Shown here in pieces: positions 1-5,119 of a stretch of 5,630 bases of DNA. Positions within the stretch are counted from its first letter, which is position 1. Each line of letters begins with the position of its first letter. The DNA is taken from positions 23,784 to 29,413 of the forward strand of contig DQGF01000194.1 in the NCBI GenBank assembly GCA_003525045.1, given 5' to 3'. Source of the stretch: Pseudomonas sp. (lineage in GTDB: Bacteria; Pseudomonadota; Gammaproteobacteria; Pseudomonadales; Pseudomonadaceae). The notes under the pieces are model-generated. The model did not search any database. It saw only the letters and a program-made list of their open reading frames with translations, and was not told where the DNA came from. The position numbers and the translations under genes are program-made.

Positions 1-583
1 CTTCGGCCGCTAGCGGCTGGTTCAGGCGCACCCAGTAAGCGATGTCTCGGCCGGCAGCGGAGCGCTGGAAATGATCCTGATGAATCAGCCGGATATCGAG
101 TACCGGCCGGGCACTGAAACGCAGTTGCACGGCCTCGCTGTCCAGCGGGTAACGCTCGGCCAGTTCAGCCAGGGTCGGCAGGCTTTCCGGCGCAGGCATT
201 TGTTGCTGCAGTTGGTGCGGATCGCCGGGTTCGGACTGTGCCACTTGAAAGCTGGCGTTGGCGCTGAGCACCAGGCCGGTACCCTGGACACCATAGACGT
301 GGCGAGTGGAAAGACGTCGCCCATCTTGTAGCGCCTCGACGCTGTATTCGATGATGTCTTTGGGACGCGCACCCTGTAGAAATGTCATTTGCAGCATGCT
401 CGGGCTGCGTCCGTTCGCCGTCTGCGCCGCGGCCCACAACGCTTGCCCCAGCAACTGACCGCCATAGACCCGGCCGTTGGCATTGATGTCATAGGCATAG
501 CTGCGCCAGTTGTGCTGGCCTGCCGGTTCCAGGGTCAACAGTTCGGTGAGATCGCGTTGGTCCCAACTACGCCCGCTGTTCAT
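1..583 (-). CDS. TesB-like acyl-CoA thioesterase, N-terminal part (cut by window edge)
   Basis: Probable acyl-CoA thioesterase of the TesB (thioesterase II) double-hotdog family, which hydrolyses acyl-CoA to free acid and CoA in the cytoplasm. The reading frame is open from ATG at 583 to the left edge, giving 194 residues; family members are about 280-290, so the second hotdog with its catalytic Asp/Thr/Gln is outside. Visible family signatures are VYGGQLLGQALWAA at residues 39-52, a FLQGARP strand near 68-74 (FLRPGD in E. coli TesB), EALQDGRRLSTRHV at 83-96 and SANASFQ at 107-113. The ATG overlaps the TGA of the CoA-transferase B gene (ATGA at 580-583). No strong Shine-Dalgarno is seen, so translation is probably coupled. 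The His residues in the HSFHSYFL strand of E. coli TesB are absent here (PSMLQMTFL), marking a divergent branch. The family is fairly secure; the acyl substrate is unknown. Confidence 0.85.
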   Translation of the reverse strand, partial: MNSGRSWDQRDLTELLTLEPAGQHNWRSYAYDINANGRVYGGQLLGQALWAAAQTANGRSPSMLQMTFLQGARPKDIIEYSVEALQDGRRLSTRHVYGVQGTGLVLSANASFQVAQSEPGDPHQLQQQMPAPESLPTLAELAERYPLDSEAVQLRFSARPVLDIRLIHQDHFQRSAAGRDIAYWVRLNQPLAAE

Positions 584-1299
584 TGGCTCAGGGTCGCTAA
601 AGCGCTGTGGGTCGATGACGTGAGGGTCGACGAGTCATCGCGCAGGGTCAGTGCACTGAAGTCCAGCGGCACTTGTGTCACGTCCTGCAATGCCTGCGGC
701 GTGATGTCACCGATCAACTCGAGCACTTTTACGCCGGTGGCGGTGATATCCATCGTTGCCAGTTCGGTGTAGACACGACTCACGCAACCCAGCCCGGTCA
801 ATGGGTAGGTGCACGCTGGCAATAATTTGCTGCGACCGTCTTTGCCCAGATGCTCCATCATGACGTAGACCCGCTTGGCGCCGATAGCCAGGTCCATTGC
901 GCCACCCACTGCCGGAATCGCATCCGCGGCCCCAGTGTGCCAGTTGGCCAGATCACCGGTGGCCGACACTTGGAATGCGCCCAGTACGCAGACATCCAGA
1001 TGCCCGCCGCGCATCATCCCGAAGGAGTCGGCATGGTGGAAAAAAGCGCCGCCCGGGGCGAGTTCGATGGGTTCTTTGCCCGCGTTGATCATGTCCCAGT
1101 CTTCTTCGCCAGGCGCGGCGGCCTGCCAGCGGCCCAGCACGCCGTTTTCACTGTGCAGGAAGAAGTCTTTATCCAGCGGCAGGTGGTTGGCTACCAGGGT
1201 CGGCAGGCCAATTCCGAGGTTGACGTAAGAACCTTCGGTGATGTCTCGGGCGACTCGTTGCGCCATGGCGATGCGTACATTCTTGTCCATACCAATCAT
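580..1299 (-). CDS. 3-oxoadipate/3-oxoacid-type CoA-transferase subunit B (PcaJ/ScoB-like)
   Basis: Beta subunit of a family I CoA-transferase, which with subunit A moves CoA from a donor such as succinyl-CoA to a 3-oxo acid. The protein is 239 residues. The catalytic signature LHSENGVLG lies at residues 48-56, with Glu51 as the expected residue that forms the glutamyl-CoA intermediate. Other matches to PcaJ are YVNLGIGLPTLVAN (25-38), GGAFFHHADSFGMMRGGHLD (83-102), LGAFQVSATGDLANWHTG (106-123), IPAVGGAMDLA (128-138) and CTYPLTGLGCVSRVYT (163-178). The ATG at 1299 is chosen because it overlaps the TGA of subunit A (ATGA, 1296-1299); a second ATG three codons in (1290) is possible. Pseudomonas PcaJ is about 213 residues; the excess is mainly a Ser/Thr-rich tail after residue 215. 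Just after the catalytic loop the sequence is GRWQAAAPGEED, where PcaJ as I recall it has GMGPSPAPGEED, so the acyl specificity may differ. Substrate assignment is uncertain. Confidence 0.93.
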   Translation of the reverse strand: MIGMDKNVRIAMAQRVARDITEGSYVNLGIGLPTLVANHLPLDKDFFLHSENGVLGRWQAAAPGEEDWDMINAGKEPIELAPGGAFFHHADSFGMMRGGHLDVCVLGAFQVSATGDLANWHTGAADAIPAVGGAMDLAIGAKRVYVMMEHLGKDGRSKLLPACTYPLTGLGCVSRVYTELATMDITATGVKVLELIGDITPQALQDVTQVPLDFSALTLRDDSSTLTSSTHSALATLSQ

Positions 1300-2000
1300 C
1301 CCGCTCGATTTAGAAGTGTCGCTGATTCGCCGGCCGGGTCGCGGCGCAACACCAGGTGCTTGACGAAGATCCCCGGCGTGACGATGGTCTCGGGGTCCAG
1401 TTCGCCCAGCTCGCAGAAGCGCTCGATGGAGGCGATCGTGTTTTTTGCCGCCATGGCCATCACCGGGCCGAAGTTGCGTGCCGTCTTGCGATACACCAGG
1501 TTGCCCCAACGATCACCGGCCTCGGCCTTGATCAAGGCGTAATCGACGTGGATCGGATACTCAAGCACATAGTCGCGGCCTTTGATGCTGCGGGTCTCCT
1601 TGCCTTCGGCCAGCAACGTGCCGAAGCCCGTGGGTGTAAAGAACGCGCCAACACCTACGCCAGCAGCGCGCAAGCGCTCGGCCAGATTGCCTTGAGGCAC
1701 TATCTCCAACTCGATCTTGCCGGCGCGATACAGGGTTTCGAAAACGTGAGAGCCGGTCATGCGCGGATAGGAACAGAGAATCCGACGCACCCGACCCGCC
1801 TTGAGCAGTGCAGCAAGACCGGTATCGCCCTGTCCCGCGTTATTGCTGACGAGCGTCAGGTTGCGAGCGCCCTGGTCGATCAGCGCCTCAATCAAGTCAT
1901 CGGGCATACCCGCACCGCCGAAACCGCCCACGGCGATGGTGGCCCCATCGGGAATATCAGCCAGAGCCGCCTGTACGCTGGTGGAAAGCTTGTCGATCAT
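1296..2000 (-). CDS. 3-oxoadipate/3-oxoacid-type CoA-transferase subunit A (PcaI/ScoA-like)
   Basis: Alpha subunit of the same family I CoA-transferase; it supplies the CoA-binding half of the heteromeric enzyme. The product has 234 residues, normal for PcaI/ScoA. The family signature DG-x2-IAV-GGF-x3-G-x-P is at residues 18-33. Further conserved stretches are LTLVSNNAGQGDTGLAALL (48-66), ELEIVPQGNLAERLRAAG (97-114), GAFFTPTGFGTLLAEGKETR (118-137) and WGNLVYRKTARNFGPVMAMA (165-184), all close to Pseudomonas PcaI. The ATG at 2000 is chosen because AAGGA sits 8 nt upstream and the family N-terminus begins here; the frame stays open to 2147, but that extension (to an ATG) looks unlike the family. 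It is the first gene of a tightly coupled A-B-thioesterase run and is separated from the dehydrogenase gene by 205 bp. The absence of neighbouring pca genes argues against simply calling it pcaI. Confidence 0.94.
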   Translation of the reverse strand: MIDKLSTSVQAALADIPDGATIAVGGFGGAGMPDDLIEALIDQGARNLTLVSNNAGQGDTGLAALLKAGRVRRILCSYPRMTGSHVFETLYRAGKIELEIVPQGNLAERLRAAGVGVGAFFTPTGFGTLLAEGKETRSIKGRDYVLEYPIHVDYALIKAEAGDRWGNLVYRKTARNFGPVMAMAAKNTIASIERFCELGELDPETIVTPGIFVKHLVLRRDPAGESATLLNRAG

Positions 2001-2008
2001 GGATGTGG

Positions 2009-2013
2009 TCCTT
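2009..2013 (-). promoter_or_regulatory. Ribosome binding site of CoA-transferase subunit A
   Basis: On the minus strand AAGGA lies 8 nt before the ATG at 2000. It decides this start over the in-frame ATG at 2147, which would add 49 residues not typical of the family. Confidence 0.75.
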
Positions 2014-2170
2014 GTTGTGAGATCTTCCACCGTTATCGTCCAGCGTCGGGATAAAGGCGGGATACAGGCAGACAAAGCGTCGGGTGCGTGGCCCGGCCGC
2101 TTCGCCTTCCTGGTTTGATCAGCTTGCCCAACGCAGCCGGCAGTCACAATTTCGGTCTTCGGAAGGCTTG

Positions 2171-2187
2171 GTTAACCGGTGATTAAC
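2171..2187. repeat. Inverted repeat in the gap between the dehydrogenase and CoA-transferase genes
   Basis: GTTAA (2171-2175) and TTAAC (2183-2187) form a perfect 5-bp dyad with a 7-bp spacer, 18 bp past the dehydrogenase stop. It contains a symmetric T-N11-A (T2173, A2185), the minimal form of a LysR-type operator. The left arm is also part of the palindrome GGTTAACC. It could be a regulator site for an internal promoter serving the CoA-transferase genes, or chance. No convincing -35/-10 pair was found in the 2001-2205 gap, and nothing else there stands out. No U-run follows, so it is not a good terminator. Confidence 0.3.
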
Positions 2188-2205
2188 AGCCGTTCGACGA
2201 GGGCT

Positions 2206-2907
2206 TTAAACACCGGCCACGCCGACCGTCATTCCACCGCAGACGTACAGCACCTGACCGGTGACAAAGCCACTTCGGGCGTCTAGAAAGAACGCGGCAG
2301 CCTGGGCGATGTCGTCTGGCATGCCCAGGCGCTTGACGGGGATCGAATCGATGATGGCCTGGGTATGAGGGCTGTCTGGCGGATTGGCGCGCTCGAACAA
2401 TTCAGTCCGGATCGGGCCAGGGCCGATAGCGTTGGCCGTGATACCGAAGCGGCCCAACTCCAGCGACCAGACCCGGGTCATACCCAACAATCCGGCCTTG
2501 GTGGCGGCATAGGCGCTGCGTAGTTCCTTGCCCAGGGCCGCGCGTGAAGACATGTTGAGAATGCGCCCGAAGCCAGCCTCTTTCATGCCGGGCAACAGGG
2601 CTTGCATGCACTGCAGCGAGCAGCGCAGGTTGAGCGCCCAGACCTGCTCCAGCTCCTCAAGGCTTTGTTCTTGCGCGCTGTTGGGGCAGACCATGCCGAC
2701 GTTGTTGACCAGTCGGGTGATAGGCCCGCCGGCCAGCGCTTGTTCCAGCGCCTGCGCGGTGGCTTTGACATTACTGAGGTCAGCAAGAAGGCCCTCTCCG
2801 ATACGGTCGATAATCACCGGTTCGAAGCCGTCTTCAATGCAACGCTCGACAATCGCTGCGCCAATACCTGAGGCGCCGCCAGTAATCAGTACTCGTTCTC
2901 TGGACAT
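2206..2907 (-). CDS. SDR-family NAD(P)-dependent oxidoreductase (FabG-like fold)
   Basis: Classical short-chain dehydrogenase/reductase that interconverts a hydroxyl and a ketone with NAD(P) in the cytoplasm. The protein is 233 residues, slightly short for the usual 245-255. The Rossmann motif TGGASGIG is at residues 9-16. An acidic residue at the end of beta-2 (Asp34 in VIIDRIG) suggests NAD(H) preference. LADLS (41-45) is the adenine-ring region, and NNVG (68-71) replaces the usual NNAG. The catalytic set is Asn93 (ALNL), Ser120 (MSS), Tyr133 and Lys137 (YAATK), with the standard 13-residue Ser-Tyr spacing. PGPIRTELF (163-171) matches the cofactor loop. The frame is open further upstream (to 3117), but the start at 2907 is chosen because AAGGA is 7 nt before it and it lies just after the cyclase gene, 20 bp away. 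It is probably cotranscribed with that gene and may oxidise its product; the substrate cannot be inferred. Confidence 0.94.
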   Translation of the reverse strand: MSRERVLITGGASGIGAAIVERCIEDGFEPVIIDRIGEGLLADLSNVKATAQALEQALAGGPITRLVNNVGMVCPNSAQEQSLEELEQVWALNLRCSLQCMQALLPGMKEAGFGRILNMSSRAALGKELRSAYAATKAGLLGMTRVWSLELGRFGITANAIGPGPIRTELFERANPPDSPHTQAIIDSIPVKRLGMPDDIAQAAAFFLDARSGFVTGQVLYVCGGMTVGVAGV

Positions 2908-2913
2908 CGTGTG

Positions 2914-2919
2914 TTCCTT
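2914..2919 (-). promoter_or_regulatory. Ribosome binding site of the SDR gene
   Basis: AAGGAA on the minus strand precedes the ATG at 2907 by 6-7 nt and lies in the 20-bp gap after the cyclase stop. It fixes the start, since the open frame runs on upstream into the cyclase gene without a family-like N-terminus. Confidence 0.8.
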
Positions 2920-2927
2920 GAGTGGCT

Positions 2928-3980
2928 CTAGACGGTTGCGACAGGATTCAACGGTGCACCCACGGCTCCCGGCAGGCGCAAGGGTGGGGCGGTCAGCAGA
3001 AAACGATTGCGCTGGTGGGCGCGTAACCAGGTGGCCAGAGGCGTGAGGTGCCACAGTTCGCCCAGGTGAATACCCAGCTTGAACAGGCAGTGGTGATGCA
3101 ACGGCATGACGGAGCAACAGCCATCGCCATGCCCGTTGGGGAAAATTTCCACCGAATAATTGTCGGCAGCGATAGCGACCAATCCGCTGTCAGTGATCCA
3201 TTGCAGCAAACGCTGGTCATTACCGTCGAGTACCGCTCCGAGCGAGTCCAGGACCTGGGGGTCCGGTTGCTTGTTCATCCCGAGCACCGCTTCGGCGTAG
3301 CCGGTGTGCAGGCAGACAATATCGCCAGGCTCGACCTTGACCTGATCGGCATCGAGCACGAACATCAATTCGTCATAGCCAATATGGGTACGGGCATCGC
3401 CGTAGTGATGGTGCAGGTCGATCATCACGCCACGGCCTTGCACGCAGGTTTCGGCCATGCGTTCGATGCCCAGGGCGTGGGCGCACGAGGTGCTGTGCGG
3501 GGAGATTTCGCCCTCAACGCCGCAATCGGCGATATCACTGGGGCCGACGATATCAATGCCCGCGGCATAGCCATTGTAATAAAGCGGCTCAGCCACTCCG
3601 TCACCGTTGGCGTCGAACAGGGCGCCAACGTGAGAAAGGGCATCCCACTGGGTGGAATACTGCAAATGCAGAATGGCCAGGTCGTCGCTCAGCACGTCGG
3701 GGCGGCCCGCCTGGATGCGGTCGTACTGATAATTCATATTGACCCCGCCTTTACGCAGCAAGGGACGCAGAATCGGTGGCCGGCGATTGACGTTCATGGC
3801 ATTGCCGCCCGGGTAGTCCAGCGGCAGGCTCAAGCAGAAAGCCAGGCCTTCGCGGACCTCGGCGATGCCTTGCAGAACCTTGTCAGCGGTGAGCAGGTTG
3901 AGTCGCCCCTTCTGATCGTCGGGGCCAAAATCCCCCCAATTCGAGCCTTCGGGACGATGTTTCCAACGGTGATAGGTCAT
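2928..3980 (-). CDS. Cyclase-family metal-dependent hydrolase (PF04199-like, long subfamily)
   Basis: Member of the cyclase/kynurenine-formamidase-like hydrolase family, whose characterised enzymes hydrolyse cyclic amides, lactones or formamides using metal ions. The protein is 350 residues against about 210 for KynB, so it belongs to a long subfamily; no signal peptide is evident. Recognisable family blocks are SNWGDFGPDDQKGRLNLLT (13-31), the metal-site region QYSTQWDALSH (107-117), FDANGDGVAEPLYYNGYAAG (122-141), GRGVMIDLHHHYG (182-194), PGDIVCLHTGY (218-228), AADNYSVE (271-278), HHHCLFKLGIHLGELWHLTP (295-314) and LTAPPLRLPGAVGAPLNPVA (329-348). In KynB and isatin hydrolase the core motif is His-x3-His-x-Asp; here the His positions are Gln107 and Gln111, with Asp113 and His117 kept. 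The start at 3980 has AAGGAAGG upstream. It is probably the first structural gene of the operon controlled by the LysR regulator. Substrate unknown; kynurenine formamidase is unlikely. Confidence 0.92.
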   Translation of the reverse strand: MTYHRWKHRPEGSNWGDFGPDDQKGRLNLLTADKVLQGIAEVREGLAFCLSLPLDYPGGNAMNVNRRPPILRPLLRKGGVNMNYQYDRIQAGRPDVLSDDLAILHLQYSTQWDALSHVGALFDANGDGVAEPLYYNGYAAGIDIVGPSDIADCGVEGEISPHSTSCAHALGIERMAETCVQGRGVMIDLHHHYGDARTHIGYDELMFVLDADQVKVEPGDIVCLHTGYAEAVLGMNKQPDPQVLDSLGAVLDGNDQRLLQWITDSGLVAIAADNYSVEIFPNGHGDGCCSVMPLHHHCLFKLGIHLGELWHLTPLATWLRAHQRNRFLLTAPPLRLPGAVGAPLNPVATV

Positions 3981-3984
3981 AGGG

Positions 3985-3992
3985 CCTTCCTT
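3985..3992 (-). promoter_or_regulatory. Strong ribosome binding site of the cyclase-family gene
   Basis: AAGGAAGG on the minus strand ends 4 nt before the ATG at 3980, with its AAGGA core 7 nt away. It is the strongest Shine-Dalgarno in the window, in keeping with this being the lead structural gene. Confidence 0.75.
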
Positions 3993-3995
3993 CTT

Positions 3996-4001
3996 ATTAT
4001 A
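3996..4001 (-). promoter_or_regulatory. Possible -10 element (TATAAT) before the cyclase-family gene
   Basis: A perfect TATAAT occurs on the minus strand 15 nt before the start codon. No good -35 is found at 16-18 bp; CTGACG is present but only 13 bp away, and there is no extended -10 TG. A start point 6-8 nt downstream would fall inside the Shine-Dalgarno. It would therefore need an activator and a very short leader, so this may be chance. Confidence 0.22.
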
Positions 4002-4008
4002 AATCGCA

Positions 4009-4025
4009 GGCGGCCGTCAGCCGCC
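4009..4025 (-). terminator. GC-rich hairpin between regulator and cyclase gene (weak terminator candidate)
   Basis: GGCGGC (4009-4014) and GCCGCC (4020-4025) pair perfectly across a 5-nt loop. On the minus-strand transcript it lies 80 nt past the LysR stop. What follows is TGCGATTTATAA, not a real U-run, so intrinsic termination would be inefficient. It may instead be an operator or a leader structure. Confidence 0.3.
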
Positions 4026-4056
4026 CATGGGCGTTGAGCCTCCTGCTCTCAGGCTC
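4022..4056. repeat. Palindrome and inverted repeat in the regulator-cyclase gap
   Basis: CGCCCATGGGCG at 4022-4033 is a perfect 12-bp palindrome that shares 4 bp with the neighbouring GC hairpin (4009-4025). GAGCCT (4036-4041) and AGGCTC (4051-4056) form a second 6-bp inverted repeat with a 9-nt loop; inside it CCTG-CTCT-CAGG (4042-4053) gives an alternative stem. The rest of the 124-bp gap (3981-4104) holds only the ribosome site and a possible -10. Confidence 0.4.
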
Positions 4057-4104
4057 GCGTAGCACGGGCACTCTGCTGTTCTGCAGCGTGACATCAAGCG
4101 CTGT

Positions 4105-5028
4105 TCACACCGCTGGGGCAGCACTGTCCGAGGCGTGGCACCATTCGATCAGGCTGTTGGCGAAATCTCGGGCGAACGACGAAAGCCCGTCAAAATCCTG
4201 CGCACACAGCTGGAAGGTACGGACTGCCCAAGGATCGAGCAGGGCGCACGACCCGATGTTCTGTTGACCCTTGAGCCGGGTGAATCCGGCCTGGGGCACG
4301 ATGGCAATGCCGGCACCGGCTTCGACCATCCGGAAAATCGCATCGGAGCTCGCCACCTGCACGCGAATCGTCAACGGCGTATGGAGTGCAGCGGCGGCCC
4401 GACTGAGGAATACGTGGATCGCGCTGCCTTCGAGCAACGAGACGAACGCGTATTGCAGGGCTTCTTTGAAAAACACTTCGCTGTTGGCCAGTATGGGATG
4501 CCCGAGGGGGGCGATGACCATCAGGCGGCTGGACACCAGCGGCACGCTTTGCAGCCCGTCGGTGACCACGCTGCCGGATACGATTCCAAGGTCGGCGCCG
4601 CCATCGCGAATGCTGCGCACAATGTCGTCGCTGAGGCGCTCGCGCATGTCGATATGCACGTCTGGATGGGTCTTCAGGTACTCGCCCACGACAGGCGGCA
4701 AGTATTCGGTGATGGCCGTGGTATTGGCCAGCAACCGCAACTGTCCCTTCAAGCCAATGGCATATTCCTGCAAATCACCTGTGAGCAATGCCAACTGCGC
4801 GAGGATCACTCGCGCATGTTGCAGATAGGTCTTGCCCGCGTTGGTCAGCGTCACGCCCTGAGGTGAGCGTTCGAGCAGGCGCATGCCCAGGTTGTCTTCA
4901 AGGTTCTTGATGCGATTGCTGGTCGCGGGGACCGAGAGAAACGAACGCTCGGCGCCTCGAGTCAGGCTGCTGGTTTCCGCAATGTTGATGAACAGGCGGA
5001 AGTCAGTGATATCAAAATGGGTCGCCAT
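4105..5028 (-). CDS. LysR-type transcriptional regulator
   Basis: Full-length LysR-family regulator, 307 residues, the usual size. The N-terminal winged helix-turn-helix covers about residues 5-64, with the recognition core SLTRGAERSFLSVPATSNRI (21-40) followed by NLEDNLGMRLLERSPQGVTLTNAG (42-65). A linker helix follows to about residue 90, then a type 2 periplasmic-binding-like effector domain (about 95-300) with LRLLANTTAITEYLPPVV, GGADLGIVSG (143-152), VIAPLGHP (171-178) and VEAGAGIAIVPQAG (235-248). The ATG at 5028 gives the family N-terminus; its ribosome site is weak (AAGAAG, GAAGAA). It is on the same strand as, and upstream of, the cyclase-SDR-CoA-transferase genes rather than divergent, so local control would act on the gap at 3981-4104 or on its own promoter. 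The effector is probably the pathway substrate or an intermediate, by analogy only. Confidence 0.95.
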   Translation of the reverse strand: MATHFDITDFRLFINIAETSSLTRGAERSFLSVPATSNRIKNLEDNLGMRLLERSPQGVTLTNAGKTYLQHARVILAQLALLTGDLQEYAIGLKGQLRLLANTTAITEYLPPVVGEYLKTHPDVHIDMRERLSDDIVRSIRDGGADLGIVSGSVVTDGLQSVPLVSSRLMVIAPLGHPILANSEVFFKEALQYAFVSLLEGSAIHVFLSRAAAALHTPLTIRVQVASSDAIFRMVEAGAGIAIVPQAGFTRLKGQQNIGSCALLDPWAVRTFQLCAQDFDGLSSFARDFANSLIEWCHASDSAAPAV

Positions 5029-5043
5029 TATTCTTCAACTTCT

Positions 5044-5056
5044 TGATCAGAGATCA
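5044..5056. promoter_or_regulatory. Candidate LysR-type operator (dyad with T-N11-A) upstream of the regulator gene
   Basis: TGATC (5044-5048), AGA, GATCA (5052-5056) is a perfect dyad whose outer bases make T-N11-A, the classic LysR-type binding form. It sits 15 bp before the regulator's start codon, a position suited to autorepression. No clear -35/-10 was found around it. Confidence 0.4.
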
Positions 5057-5119
5057 CCCAAGGTAATGGCAGTCTCCATCGCCTGTCCATAAACGAACGG
5101 CTGCTTCGGGAACGCCGGT

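Noticed and set aside
580..2000. Naming the CoA-transferase genes pcaI and pcaJ outright
   Set aside because: Similarity is strong, but no other beta-ketoadipate gene is present and the context points to a different peripheral pathway; specificity within the family is not readable from motifs.
850..2054. Long plus-strand open frames opposite the CoA-transferase genes (850-1542 and 1356-2054)
   Set aside because: They are antisense to well-matched CoA-transferase subunits, and their composition looks like the reverse complement of codon-biased genes.
2157..2165. CTTC-G-GAAG mini-dyad in the SDR/CoA-transferase gap
   Set aside because: A one-base loop cannot form a hairpin and no T-run follows; it is most likely chance.
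3588..3614. EF-hand-like calcium loop (DANGDGVAE, residues 123-131 of the cyclase-family protein)
   Set aside because: It begins like an EF-hand (DxNxDG), but the twelfth position is Tyr, not Glu or Asp, there are no flanking EF helices, and the stretch aligns with a family loop.
2928..3980. Calling the cyclase-family gene kynB (kynurenine formamidase)
   Set aside because: The protein is about 140 residues longer than KynB, the His metal ligands are changed, and no kynureninase or tryptophan dioxygenase gene is nearby.
3048..4037. Long plus-strand open frame (329 codons) opposite the cyclase-family gene
   Set aside because: It is fully antisense to a gene with clear family motifs, has no recognisable domain of its own, and such frames are common opposite GC-rich genes.
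4135..4866. Plus-strand open frame of 243 codons opposite the LysR gene
   Set aside because: It lies within the conserved LysR coding frame on the other strand and shows no family motifs.
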